64,000 bases of DNA from assembly GCA_025656675.1 (NCBI GenBank), contig JAHXHN010000004.1:62001-126000 (forward strand). Direction: 5' to 3'. The stretch comes from Candidatus Thiodiazotropha sp. (ex Codakia rugifera) (GTDB lineage: Bacteria > Pseudomonadota > Gammaproteobacteria > Chromatiales > Chromatiaceae). Position numbers and translations under genes: made by a program. Below the pieces are notes generated by a model. It did no database searches and was not told the DNA's origin. It saw nothing but the letters and a program-made list of their open reading frames with translations. Shown here in pieces: positions 17,591 through 26,373 of this stretch. The stretch's first letter is position 1. The number at the start of each line of letters is the position of its first letter.

Positions 17591-17599
17591 CCCGGCTTT

Positions 17600-17824
17600 T
17601 TATTGGGGCAGGATGCCGTGAGGCTGGAGAAGACCGAAGTAGTAACCTGCCATGAGAATGAAAAACAGCAGTAACGAAAGCGCCACTCTGATGGTCAGCG
17701 CTCGAACTACGCGCGTACTATTGTTTCTGCCATCATCCTTGGCCATATAGTACATCCCCTGAAATAGAGAAAAGAGGATGAATAGCAGTACCAGTAACAC
17801 CGGCAGCTTGAAAATGATGTCCAT
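17600..17824 (-). CDS. DUF2909 twin-transmembrane protein
   Basis: 74 residues with two membrane helices (about 5-25 and 43-64) joined by a basic loop (MAKDDGRNNSTRVVRALTIR), the layout of DUF2909. It lies on the minus strand between coxC and SURF1, the location usual for this family in gammaproteobacterial cox operons. The reading frame is open further upstream to 18031, but that extension overlaps SURF1 antisense and is Cys/charge-rich without conservation signs; the ATG at 17824 is preceded by GGAGT. Confidence 0.75.
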   Translation of the reverse strand: MDIIFKLPVLLVLLFILFSLFQGMYYMAKDDGRNNSTRVVRALTIRVALSLLLFFILMAGYYFGLLQPHGILPQ

Positions 17825-17905
17825 GATCACTCCTGATCCAGGTTTGAGTTGGGTTGACCTGCCTACACAGCAGCAACAGGTACGGATAACTTCACTATAG
17901 ATCTT

Positions 17906-18637
17906 ATGACCAGCAGCACCCGACAATTTCGCATCCAGGCCATCCCCACAATATTTATGGTAATCCTGGTGCCCCTGTTTTCTGGCCTTGGCATTTGGCA
18001 ACTCGACCGTGCTGAACAGAAACGTACCCAAGGTGTTTCACTGGAGATGCGACGCAAGCTGCCCGCACTGTCACTGAATGATGCCTTACCTGATTCTGAT
18101 GAGCTGATTTTCCGTGATATCGTGGCAGAAGGTCACTTCCTTCATGATAAAACCATCTTGATTGAGAATCGCAAGCACCTGGGCAAGGCCGGCTACCACA
18201 TTGTGACGCCCTTGCAACTCACCACAACCAGTCAGATTGTACTGATCAATCGCGGTTGGGTTGCGCACGACCAAATGAGTGAAACGCTCCTTTTTGATTC
18301 CGCAGGAATCGTTACAGTACATGGTGAGATAACCATCCCACAGCCTCCGGCCATCGAACTGGAGCTGGGCAAAACAGCCACTGCCACCACCCCCCGCTGG
18401 CCATACCTCACCCTGGATCATTACAGGACATGGTCAGGCCTCGATATCCTCCCTTTCATCGTCCTCCAATCAGCTGAAGATGAGAGCGGTTTTGTACGCC
18501 AATGGCCTCACCCCCGGGTTAGCGATATGATGCATATCGGTTATGCAATTCAGTGGTTTGCATTTGCCTTAATCACTCTGCTGGTGTGGTTTCGCCTATC
18601 GCTGCATACACCAGAGGAAACCGGAGCAACAACATGA
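17906..18637 (+). CDS. SURF1-family cytochrome oxidase assembly protein
   Basis: 243 residues with an N-terminal transmembrane helix ending in the family signature FSGLGIWQLDRAEQKR, a periplasmic domain (VLINRGWV, PYLTLDHY) and a C-terminal helix HIGYAIQWFAFALITLLVWF. SURF1 (Shy1) promotes haem a insertion into subunit I. It is translationally coupled (ATGA) to the following SCO-like gene. Confidence 0.92.
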   Translation: MTSSTRQFRIQAIPTIFMVILVPLFSGLGIWQLDRAEQKRTQGVSLEMRRKLPALSLNDALPDSDELIFRDIVAEGHFLHDKTILIENRKHLGKAGYHIVTPLQLTTTSQIVLINRGWVAHDQMSETLLFDSAGIVTVHGEITIPQPPAIELELGKTATATTPRWPYLTLDHYRTWSGLDILPFIVLQSAEDESGFVRQWPHPRVSDMMHIGYAIQWFAFALITLLVWFRLSLHTPEETGATT

Positions 18638-19278
18638 CCAGCGTAGCGGACAACAGGAGTAAGCCCCGTAGCATGGCATCCCTGTGGCTGCTTATTGGCG
18701 TCTTTGCTCTGCCACTGATGGCTGCCTGGCTGTTCTATCTCAATCCTCAGTGGTTACCCACAGGCCGTACCAATAACGGTACCCTGATCACTCCCCCAAG
18801 ACCTGTCGAGTCCCTGATACTGCAGACTGCGGAAGGCACCCCTTTTGACTGGCAGACGCTGCAGGATATGTGGAGCATGACACTGGTCAGCGAAGGTGGT
18901 TGCGATGCCGCCTGCATAGAGGTGTTGATCAAGGTACGTCAGATTCGTCGCGCAACAGCGGCCAATCGACAACGTATAGCAAGAGTGTTGATCCTGCTAC
19001 CCGATGCAGATGGTCGTCTCATTACTCCCAATCTTGAAGGGTTAGAAGGTACCCAGTTGCTGATTGCCGACATGCATCAGCGTACAGCGGTTGAATCCCT
19101 GTTTCCGTTGCAGCTATCGGAACAGGCGATCCCTATCTTTCTCATCGACCCGAAAGGTGATCTGATGATGGTGCACGACACCACAAAAAACACATCCAAA
19201 CAGATCCTGCAGGATCTGGAAAAACTACTCAAAGCCTCGCAAAGCTGGGCTAAAGGAGGTCAATATGGCCATCAGTAA
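18634..19278 (+). CDS. membrane-anchored reduced SCO/thioredoxin-like protein of the cox operon
   Basis: 214 residues from the ATG overlapping the SURF1 stop. One membrane anchor (about 15-36) precedes a small thioredoxin-like domain with a CX3C motif (GGCDAAC, Cys90 and Cys94), as in SCO proteins. The distal copper-binding His expected before FLIDPKG is missing. Such genes usually sit between SURF1 and ctaA in this type of operon. A redox role in CuA assembly is plausible; copper binding is doubtful without the His. It overlaps the ctaB start by 14 bp. Confidence 0.75.
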   Translation: MTSVADNRSKPRSMASLWLLIGVFALPLMAAWLFYLNPQWLPTGRTNNGTLITPPRPVESLILQTAEGTPFDWQTLQDMWSMTLVSEGGCDAACIEVLIKVRQIRRATAANRQRIARVLILLPDADGRLITPNLEGLEGTQLLIADMHQRTAVESLFPLQLSEQAIPIFLIDPKGDLMMVHDTTKNTSKQILQDLEKLLKASQSWAKGGQYGHQ

Positions 19279-20188
19279 TATATCGACACAGCAGTCTGCC
19301 GCTTTTGCCTGGCAACACTACTATGAGATGACCAAACCCAAGGTTGTCCTGCTCATTGCTTTCACTGCACTGGTCGGCATGCTGCTATCGAGCGATGGCA
19401 TTGTACCCTGGCAGCCGCTGCTTTTCGGTCTGCTCGGTATTTCCCTGGCTGCTGCATCCGGTGCAGTCATCAACCACATCATCGACCAGCGTATTGATGC
19501 CATGATGGACCGCACCAGCTGGCGCCCCATCCCCAGTGGCCACATGGATACCCAGCATGCGATCAGTTTTGCCCTGGTGATGGGTGGCGTCTCCATGCTG
19601 CTACTCTATTTTCTGGTCAATCCTCTGACCGCATTGCTCACTTTCTCTGCATTGATCGGTTATGCAGTAATCTACACTCTCTACCTGAAACGTAATACAC
19701 CACAAAATATCATTTGGGGTGGACTGGCAGGTGCCGCTCCCCCACTTTTGGGTTGGACAGCCGTCACTGGTGAAGTTACAACTGAGGCCTTTTTACTGCT
19801 GTTGATTGTCTTCGTCTGGACACCCCCTCATTTCTGGCCTCTGGCCATTCACCGTCGTGATGACTATGCCAAGGCAGATGTCCCCATGCTACCTGTCACG
19901 CATGGAATTGAGTTCACCAAACAGCAGATAATGATCTATTCCATCATGCTGCTTGCCGTCTCGTTGCTACCGTTTGTCATCCATATGAGTGGTTATCTCT
20001 ACTTAGTGGGTGCCCTATTGCTTGGGTGTGGTTTCATCTATCACGCCTATAAGTTGTTACGCAGCGAAGGTCGTGAACACGCCATGAAGACCTTTGCGTT
20101 TTCGATACTTTATCTCAGTTTGCTATTTACACTACTGCTGGCCGATCACTATTTGAATCTGTTGATGCCGGGACTTGGTGTCACTTAA
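19265..20188 (+). CDS. ctaB: protohaem IX farnesyltransferase (haem O synthase)
   Basis: 307 residues, UbiA-type membrane prenyltransferase with eight to nine helices. The allylic diphosphate site NHIIDQRIDAMMDRT and the second Asp-rich loop HRRDDYAKADVPMLPV are present. It converts haem B to haem O. AAGGAGG precedes the ATG. Haem A synthase (ctaA), which normally lies just upstream of ctaB in this operon type, is absent here. Confidence 0.95.
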   Translation: MAISNISTQQSAAFAWQHYYEMTKPKVVLLIAFTALVGMLLSSDGIVPWQPLLFGLLGISLAAASGAVINHIIDQRIDAMMDRTSWRPIPSGHMDTQHAISFALVMGGVSMLLLYFLVNPLTALLTFSALIGYAVIYTLYLKRNTPQNIIWGGLAGAAPPLLGWTAVTGEVTTEAFLLLLIVFVWTPPHFWPLAIHRRDDYAKADVPMLPVTHGIEFTKQQIMIYSIMLLAVSLLPFVIHMSGYLYLVGALLLGCGFIYHAYKLLRSEGREHAMKTFAFSILYLSLLFTLLLADHYLNLLMPGLGVT

Positions 20189-20223
20189 GCGGCACTTTCC
20201 CACAGGGTACGACCATGCCACGC

Positions 20224-20454
20224 TTATAGCGTATGCATTGCGGTTCTAACAAAAGAATAGTCGACACCGAGCATCATTCCGATGACAGGTTTGGTCGGCA
20301 GTACCGTACTCTAGATAATGATATCAGTGATCAATGGAATCGTTTGTTTTGGCCACAGATGGATACCAATCACAGCAATTAAAATGTAAACAAGATCGAA
20401 CTGATTTTCACTTTGACTGTTGCTTTGACCCTGCTGTCTCGGATACTGTTCCAA
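20224..20454 (-). pseudogene. possible decayed small membrane-protein gene
   Basis: On the minus strand a TTG-started frame reads 47 codons, including a plausible membrane helix (FDLVYILIAVIGIHLW), then meets a TAG at 20311-20313 and continues in the same frame with protein-like sequence (KPVIGMMLGVDYSF) to a TAA at 20224. This could be a short real gene, a remnant with one nonsense mutation, or chance. No family is recognised. The surrounding 20189-20502 gap holds nothing else. Confidence 0.25.
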
Positions 20455-20502
20455 GCATATACCTGGATAACAGCAGTACCATCAAAGTAGGGATAGAATC
20501 TT

Positions 20503-21576
20503 GTGAATGACTTTTTCGGTAGACTTGCCCGTAGCACATCATCACTCATCAGTCGCATTGCTCAACTCTATCATCCCCAAACCCTGCGGGAAAAAGGCTG
20601 GATCTGGGGCAGCGGACTTGGCACGATCACCCTTATCATCATTCTCTACCTCATCGGTATCTATTGGAGTAGCGTACCGGAGCGATTCAATGTGCGTGAC
20701 AATACCCGCAGCTCCCTGGCAGCGATGAATCTTGAACCGGTAACAGGCTCCTACACAACTGCCACTCTACTGACAGTGATAGAGACCCTGCTTGAAAAAC
20801 CGGGAGGGTATCTTAGTAATGACATCATGCCCCCCAGTGTTTTCCTGGACAACATCCCCAACTGGGAATTCGGTGCACTGACACAAGTCCGCGATCTCGC
20901 CCGTTCACTGCGTAACGACATGAGCCGCTCGCAATCCCAATCACTGGAAAACAAGAATCTCGCAATCACCGAACCACAGTTTAATTACAGCAACGATTCC
21001 TGGATATTTCCATCAACCGAAGGCGAGTACTATCAAGGAATTGATGCACTCAAAAAGTACCTGAGCAGTCTTTCCCTGCAAGGGAAAATGAATGCACAAT
21101 TCTTTGCCCGGGCAGATAACCTGCGTGATTGGCTGGCTATTATGGAGAAACGCCTGGGCAGTCTTTCCCAGCGGTTGAGTGCCAGTGTCGGACAGGAACG
21201 TATCAATACCGACCTGGCCGGTGACCCAGACGCAGCACAATCCACTTCAACATCAGACCATGTGAGGGTACAAACCTCATGGCTGGAAATCGATGATGTC
21301 TTTTATGAGGCCCGTGGATCTACCTGGGCATTGATTCACTTCCTACATGCAGTGGAAATCGATTTCCACGAAATACTGAAGAAAAAAAATGCACTGGTAA
21401 GTCTGCGCCAGATTATCCGGGAGTTGGAAGCCACCCAGGAGCCAATCAGCAGCCCAGTCGTGTTGAATGGCAGCGGCTTTGGGATCTTCGCCAACTATTC
21501 ATTGGTCATGGCTTCCTACATATCACGCGCTAACGCAGCAGTTATCGACTTGAGGAACCTGCTGAGTCAGGGGTAG
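20503..21576 (+). CDS. DUF2333 family inner-membrane protein
   Basis: 357 residues with one transmembrane helix near the N-terminus (about 35-58) followed by the phrase YWSSVPERFNVRDNT and LLEKPGGYLSNDIMPPSVFLDNIPNWEFG, typical of DUF2333. The rest is a periplasmic helical domain. Start is GTG at 20503. The function of the family is unknown. It follows the cox operon after a 314-bp gap and is probably transcribed separately. Confidence 0.85.
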   Translation: MNDFFGRLARSTSSLISRIAQLYHPQTLREKGWIWGSGLGTITLIIILYLIGIYWSSVPERFNVRDNTRSSLAAMNLEPVTGSYTTATLLTVIETLLEKPGGYLSNDIMPPSVFLDNIPNWEFGALTQVRDLARSLRNDMSRSQSQSLENKNLAITEPQFNYSNDSWIFPSTEGEYYQGIDALKKYLSSLSLQGKMNAQFFARADNLRDWLAIMEKRLGSLSQRLSASVGQERINTDLAGDPDAAQSTSTSDHVRVQTSWLEIDDVFYEARGSTWALIHFLHAVEIDFHEILKKKNALVSLRQIIRELEATQEPISSPVVLNGSGFGIFANYSLVMASYISRANAAVIDLRNLLSQG

Positions 21577-21757
21577 CGCTCACTGGATTGATGGTATCGG
21601 CAGTATTGAATAACCAACCAGTGGATCTACACAAATGTGTTTACTTGAATGAAACAAACATTACTAGCTTCAGTTTTTTAGCGCCCGTGTTTATATCCGG
21701 TAACGATAGCGATAAGCCATTTCTTTGTTTCCATGAATTGATTAAATGGAGTTGAAT

Positions 21758-22438
21758 ATGGATTCAGACAAGCTTCAACGGCATGTATTAGCAACATACA
21801 AAACACTGCGTTATGGACTCGCTACAATTGCAGTATTTTTTCCTGTGCTTCTGGTTGTAGGCGGGCGTATCAGCGGTATTCCAGTTCAAGATTCAATGAG
21901 CGCTTATTACTTTGCATCCTGCTGCGATTTAGAGGTGCCTGCCATGAGAGTATGGGTAATTGGCCTGCTTTTTTCGATAGGCATCCTACTCGTCATTTAC
22001 AGAGGATTCAGCTATAAGGAGAACCTTGCTCTGAATTTTGCTGGGATTTGCGCAATTGGGGTTGCATATTTTCCTATGCCCTGGGGTTGTTTAGACGATT
22101 GTCCAACGGTTAGCATGCACTATGTAAGTGCAATTCTATTGTTTGCATCCATCGCATATGTATGTGTTTTCTGTGCCAACGAAACGCTGAGTTTAATTAA
22201 CGATGAAATGCGGTGCCACTATTACTACATCAAATACAGATCAATTGGTGCTGTCATGATACTGTCACCGATAGTGGCATTAACCTTGACATTTCTAATC
22301 AATGAACCGGGAAAGTACATTCTTCTCATTGAATGCATAGGAATATGGACATTTGCTTACTTTTGGTGGACAAAGAGCCAAGAACTTTCAGAATCTGAAG
22401 CTGAATTTCACGCACTTTCGTGTACAAGAAACACATAG
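21758..22438 (+). CDS. multi-span membrane protein of unknown function
   Basis: 226 residues from the ATG at 21758, which has GGAG 6 bases upstream (an in-frame ATG at 21746 has none). About six transmembrane helices. Cys pairs occur in the predicted loops (ASCCDLEVP, WGCLDDCPTV), which is unusual. The first loop (RISGIPVQDSMSAYYF) hints at a DUF998-like family, but I cannot assign it. It stands alone, and its lower G+C and codon use differ a little from the flanking genes, so lateral acquisition is possible. Confidence 0.6.
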   Translation: MDSDKLQRHVLATYKTLRYGLATIAVFFPVLLVVGGRISGIPVQDSMSAYYFASCCDLEVPAMRVWVIGLLFSIGILLVIYRGFSYKENLALNFAGICAIGVAYFPMPWGCLDDCPTVSMHYVSAILLFASIAYVCVFCANETLSLINDEMRCHYYYIKYRSIGAVMILSPIVALTLTFLINEPGKYILLIECIGIWTFAYFWWTKSQELSESEAEFHALSCTRNT

Positions 22439-22499
22439 CAGGCCATTTTGATACAGCCATGAAATAGTTACGATGTGCGCTACATTCTTTATCAGAGAG

Positions 22500-23165
22500 T
22501 CACAAAACAGTATCCAGTCCTAACACAATATTGAATAGTCCTGAAAGGGCATTTGGCTCAAGTTCAGCAGCGGGTTGTAACGGTATGATTAACGATGCCC
22601 GTGCCTGGGGATCGCGCACGCTGTTGAGGATGAAATCACCGGTATTTCTCGGTTCACCCGCCACATACATTTGGGTGGTAAGTGCTTCAAATCCATTACC
22701 CACCACCCTGAAATGGATATGGGGTGCACGACCTGGATAGTGCTTCGGTCTAATAGTCCGAAAACGGTAACTGCCATCATTGGTGACAGCCATCTTTCCG
22801 TAACCTTGGAAATTTGGGTCGGCATTACCACCCCGGTCGCTATTGTGGTGATAAAAACCATAAGCATCACATTGCCATATTTCGACCTGTGCATTTGTTA
22901 CCGGTCTACCGGTTGTGTCGAGCAGGCGTCCGAAGATGTGGGTCACCTGGCCGGTGGCAGAGATGTTTCTGCCTTTGACATCAACCAGATTATTGTCACT
23001 GTCCAGTGGGATATGTTTTGGGTAAAAAGGGCCAGGAGTCTGATAAGGGGTAGGTGTTGAACCAGTGTCTGCAATGGGCCTGGTTACAGGTAGTAATACT
23101 GCACTGGCAACCACAAGACCATTTTGGAGTAACTTTCGTCTACTATAAAGGCCGTTACTATTCAT
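22500..23165 (-). CDS. Tat-exported intradiol ring-cleavage dioxygenase-like protein
   Basis: 221 residues. The N-terminus has a twin-arginine signal (YSRRKLLQNG then a hydrophobic stretch). The body matches the protocatechuate/catechol dioxygenase beta-sandwich: TPGPFYP, the domain ATGQVTHIFGRLLDTTGRP, and the non-haem Fe ligands Tyr in GFYHHNS, Tyr in HYPGRAPHIHF and the two His of that same motif. Exported, stand-alone members of this family are known but their substrates are mostly undefined. No aromatic-degradation genes lie nearby. Start chosen at the ATG 23165; a GTG at 23174 is possible. Confidence 0.85.
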   Translation of the reverse strand: MNSNGLYSRRKLLQNGLVVASAVLLPVTRPIADTGSTPTPYQTPGPFYPKHIPLDSDNNLVDVKGRNISATGQVTHIFGRLLDTTGRPVTNAQVEIWQCDAYGFYHHNSDRGGNADPNFQGYGKMAVTNDGSYRFRTIRPKHYPGRAPHIHFRVVGNGFEALTTQMYVAGEPRNTGDFILNSVRDPQARASLIIPLQPAAELEPNALSGLFNIVLGLDTVL

Positions 23166-23333
23166 GCTCTCCACACCGCTTTATATTAACCAGGATCTGT
23201 TAACAATAGCCATTTCGACAAGATGTTGGATCATTTTCTCCTAATAAAATCCCTAAATTTTTGGTTGCCTGATGATTGATATAACCATTGAAATACAAAA
23301 AACGCACCCAGTCATGAATCCTCGGGTTCAAAA

Positions 23334-24254
23334 TTAAGGCAGTAAGAATAACGCCATAAGGGGCATTACAAGAAAAGCCAATAGTGTTTGAAAGGTGATA
23401 ACTGATGCCATTGTCTCAGTGTCACCCCCCAATTGTCTGGCAAGGATATAGGCTGAAGGTGCCGTTGGTGTGATGAAGGCAATGACAAGTACCGCAGCTG
23501 GAACGCCATTCAGGGCAACGCTGGAAATGAGTAGTGCGGCAATCAGCGGTTTCAGGCCGAATTGCACTACCGATGAAATCACGATTGGCTTGACATGTCC
23601 ATGTATCACCTTTGGATTCAAGGCAGCACCCACAGCCAAAAGCCCAAAGGGTAACGCGGCTCGACCGATGATTTCCAGAATATCATCCGTAATACCAGGC
23701 AATCCTAAACCGCTTAGGCTCAAAAACCAGCCAATTGCACAGCCGAGAATCAGGGGATTGCCAATCACTTCACGGATAAAGGATGTTATCCCTTTGAAGT
23801 TAGTCTTACCCCATACTACGAATACTGAAATACATAGCATGTTGATCAAAACAATCATGAATCCGGCTGCAACAGAACCCAGTGCCAATCCTTCCAAACC
23901 AAACAAGCCTTGGGCTACAGCTAGGGCGATATAGGTATTAAAACGCACACCGCCCTGAAAAACCGATGTGAAAGTAGAATTGCTTTCAGATGCTCGTACT
24001 CGATGCCACACGATGAGCACCGTCGCTGATATCATTAATGTACCAACAACCACCATCAGCATAGAAGGCCAGGGTGTACCTGCAAGGGTCTGATTGCCTA
24101 ATGTGTGGATAAGCAGGGCCGGAAAAAGAATGTAATAGGTTAGCTTTTCTATCCCTGACCAGGCTTCATCCGCTAGAAATTTTGACTGCTTTAAGCCATA
24201 CCCAAGAAAAATAAGCGCCATGATTGGAACAAGAGCTGTAGTGAATGCAGCCAA
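23334..24254 (-). CDS. AEC-family (auxin efflux carrier) transporter
   Basis: 306 residues with about ten transmembrane helices in the two inverted five-helix repeats of the AEC/MleP family. Characteristic stretches are IFLGYGLKQ at the start, NPLILGCAIGWFLSLSG in the middle, and a C-terminal PTAPSAYILARQLGG. The start seems to be TTG at 24254; an ATG 33 bases further would shorten helix 1. Substrates are usually small organic acids; not resolvable here. Confidence 0.85.
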   Translation of the reverse strand: MAAFTTALVPIMALIFLGYGLKQSKFLADEAWSGIEKLTYYILFPALLIHTLGNQTLAGTPWPSMLMVVVGTLMISATVLIVWHRVRASESNSTFTSVFQGGVRFNTYIALAVAQGLFGLEGLALGSVAAGFMIVLINMLCISVFVVWGKTNFKGITSFIREVIGNPLILGCAIGWFLSLSGLGLPGITDDILEIIGRAALPFGLLAVGAALNPKVIHGHVKPIVISSVVQFGLKPLIAALLISSVALNGVPAAVLVIAFITPTAPSAYILARQLGGDTETMASVITFQTLLAFLVMPLMALFLLP

Positions 24255-24604
24255 ATTTATAATGCCTCAAAAAAATCAGTTCCGACTCTTCCCTCTATCG
24301 ATTGATAAGAAAAGAGGACTCATCCCCTGGTCAAGTGGGTAAGAATGGCACACACGGCGATATTATTCAGCAAATCAATGTAGATGCTTTGTTTCCCCCC
24401 TGTAACAGGAGTGAAATAAAGATCATCCCCACATGGCTTAATCAGTCTGAAAAATGTACCTGGTTATAAAATGTCAGTAGCAATGAGACTGAACACGTCA
24501 AGAGACCATACAACATTTAATCACTATTCGTATTTGCATTGATTCGCTTTCATTTGCCGACATATCCCCTATATTGACGAACCGGTTCGGAGTGAATCAT
24601 GTGA
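24255..24604. other. intergenic stretch with a palindrome
   Basis: 350 bp between the AEC gene and the TetR gene. The only structure seen is the perfect 12-bp palindrome CGAACCGGTTCG at 24578-24589, just past the TetR stop codon. No supported gene. Confidence 0.4.
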
Positions 24605-25207
24605 TCAACCAACTAGAGCCTGAACACTCACATCAGCAACGGCCCTAAGCGAATGCTTAGCGTTTCCGTTCTTGGCAAGAACGCCAATTCCATACAAAAC
24701 TGCCAGCAGGTATGTTGCCAGCTGGTTGACATCCGACCCCTTTGGCAGGTTTCCGATAGCCTTCTCCCTGCCAAACAAAACCACAAGTGCCTTTTTATTC
24801 TCCCGTTCAATATTGTTCAGTGTCATCGTGATCTCATCAGGAATAGCCTGGCTGCCTGACTCACAGGTGCTTTTCACAACTAAACACCCTTGGGGTAGCG
24901 ATGGATCGGATACCAAATCGACAATGGCATGTAGAAATCTCTTTAGGCGTTCCTCAAGTGATGCATCGGAAGGCTCAAGCAACTTCGTCCAATGAGGTGC
25001 GCCATAACATGCCATGTAGTGTTCAACTGATGCTTTGAAGAGTGCCTCTTTATTACCGAAAGCGGCATATAGGCTTGGTTTATTGATTCCCAACTCTGTG
25101 GTCAGATCACTCAGGGAAGTTCCCGAATACCCACTCTGCCAGAACAGCCGCATGGCTTTTTCCAGTGCTTCCTGTTTGTCGAATGATCTCTTACGCCCAG
25201 CAGTCAT
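24605..25207 (-). CDS. TetR/AcrR-family transcriptional regulator
   Basis: 200 residues. The helix-turn-helix is AMRLFWQSGYSGTSLSDLTTELGINKPSLYAAFGNKEALF (described here in parts: LSDLTTELGI, then KPSLYAAFGNKEAL, about residues 20-58). The C-terminal domain resembles the YcdC/AcrR-like subgroup that represses a neighbouring reductase. It is divergent from the SDR gene, with two near-identical palindromes in the intergenic DNA. The ATG at 25207 is preferred to an upstream GTG. Confidence 0.88.
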   Translation of the reverse strand: MTAGRKRSFDKQEALEKAMRLFWQSGYSGTSLSDLTTELGINKPSLYAAFGNKEALFKASVEHYMACYGAPHWTKLLEPSDASLEERLKRFLHAIVDLVSDPSLPQGCLVVKSTCESGSQAIPDEITMTLNNIERENKKALVVLFGREKAIGNLPKGSDVNQLATYLLAVLYGIGVLAKNGNAKHSLRAVADVSVQALVG

Positions 25208-25246
25208 AACCTGCACCTTTTTTTCAAACTGACACTTGAAATTATG

Positions 25247-25286
25247 TACCGATCAGTAAATAATTTCAATTATGTACCGTACGGTA
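25247..25286. promoter_or_regulatory. two TetR operator palindromes between tetR and the SDR gene
   Basis: TACCGTACGGTA at 25275-25286 is a perfect 12-bp palindrome. TACCGATCAGTA at 25247-25258 matches it at all but a few central or mirror positions. Centres are 28 bp apart, and each sits in a shared ATGTACCG context. This is a typical arrangement for a TetR repressor that controls itself and a divergent oxidoreductase. Confidence 0.7.
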
Positions 25287-25312
25287 TACTTTTAAAAATC
25301 AGGAGACAGGTT

Positions 25313-26053
25313 ATGACATCCATCAAAGATCACTCAGTTCTGGTCACCGGCGCTAATCGGGGTATTGGCAAGACCATTGCCGAAGAGTTCCTGCGACAAG
25401 GTGCCGGCAAAATATATGCGGGCGCTAGATCGCTTGAGTCTTTGAACCCTCTGATCGCCACCTTCCATGATCGAGTGGTACCGGTTCAAATTGACCTGAA
25501 TAAACCGGAAACCGTTACCGCAGCCGCATTACAGGCTCAAGATGTTGATATCGTGGTTAATAATGCAGGTATGCTGAATATCCAAGATCCACTGTCAGTT
25601 GATGCTGTAGATGCATTACAGGCTGAGATGGAAGTCAATGTGTATGGATTAATGCGGGTAGCCCAGGCTTTCGCTCCGATATTAAAAGCCAATGGGGGCG
25701 GTGTATTGATACAACTGAATTCGGTAGCATCGATCAAAAGCTTTGCAGATTTCGCTACTTACTCCGCATCAAAGGCCGCTTCCTATTCCATCACTCAATC
25801 ATTGCGGGACAAACTGAAAGTACAAGGAACACAGGTGATCAGTGTCCATCCCGGACCGATTGCCACCGATATGGCACAACATGCCGGTCTTGGTGAGATT
25901 GCCGAACCGGCAGTACTCGTTCCACAAGCCATTCTGGCTGCAATAGAGACAGGAGAGTTTCATGTCTTTCCAGACACGATGGCTAAACAGATAGCAGCTG
26001 TTTATCAAAACTTTGCCACAAATATCGTCGAAGCAAATCTGATGGAAGGGTAA
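25313..26053 (+). CDS. short-chain dehydrogenase/reductase
   Basis: 246 residues from the ATG at 25313, preceded by AGGAGA; a longer frame opens at 25244 inside the operators and is rejected. Cofactor motif TGANRGIG (TGxxxGxG), the NNAG motif, catalytic Ser (NSVASI) and YSASK with Tyr and Lys. SDR enzymes reduce or oxidise carbonyl/alcohol groups using NAD(P). Controlled by the divergent TetR through the two operators upstream. Substrate unknown. A hairpin follows the stop. Confidence 0.9.
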   Translation: MTSIKDHSVLVTGANRGIGKTIAEEFLRQGAGKIYAGARSLESLNPLIATFHDRVVPVQIDLNKPETVTAAALQAQDVDIVVNNAGMLNIQDPLSVDAVDALQAEMEVNVYGLMRVAQAFAPILKANGGGVLIQLNSVASIKSFADFATYSASKAASYSITQSLRDKLKVQGTQVISVHPGPIATDMAQHAGLGEIAEPAVLVPQAILAAIETGEFHVFPDTMAKQIAAVYQNFATNIVEANLMEG

Positions 26054-26080
26054 TTAAAGTTAACATTTACTTATGGCACA

Positions 26081-26105
26081 GAAGCCCGCTCAACGGGTGG
26101 GCTTC
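26081..26105 (+). terminator. hairpin after the SDR gene
   Basis: GAAGCCC (26081-26087) pairs with GGGCTTC (26099-26105). The following bases are A-rich, not T-rich, so termination activity is uncertain. Confidence 0.4.
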
Positions 26106-26373
26106 AAAGAAACGGTCGCGCAATTTTGGATAATAAAGAAAAAAATGAACGACTAACAACGCTGAGTGACGCTTTTTCACGGGCACCCCAAAGGCACTTC
26201 CTCTGGGGCGTAACCGGAAGGACTGGGGCTATTTTCCCGCCCAGCGGCATTATCATTTGCTCATGTAGAATGACTACACATCACTCATTCTGCCTTGCTG
26301 GACGAAAAAATAGTCCCAGCAGGGCCAATTGGATGAGTGTTAACAGGCCCTAACAGACATATTCTGAAAAAAC
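26106..26373 (+). promoter_or_regulatory. structured leader region before the homocysteine S-methyltransferase gene
   Basis: About 270 bp with several potential stems: CCCCA...TGGGG (26186-26208), whose loop bases ACTTCC can pair with GGAAGG at about 26215-26221 (pseudoknot-like); GAATGA...TCATTC (about 26268-26290); and a CTTGCTGGAC...GTCCCAGCAGG stem (about 26292-26322). An open frame at 26126-26353 has no protein character. I cannot match it to a known riboswitch class. Confidence 0.35.

Noticed and set aside
26126-26353. 75-codon frame before the homocysteine S-methyltransferase gene
   Set aside because: Coincides with hairpin-forming leader sequence and has no protein-like character.
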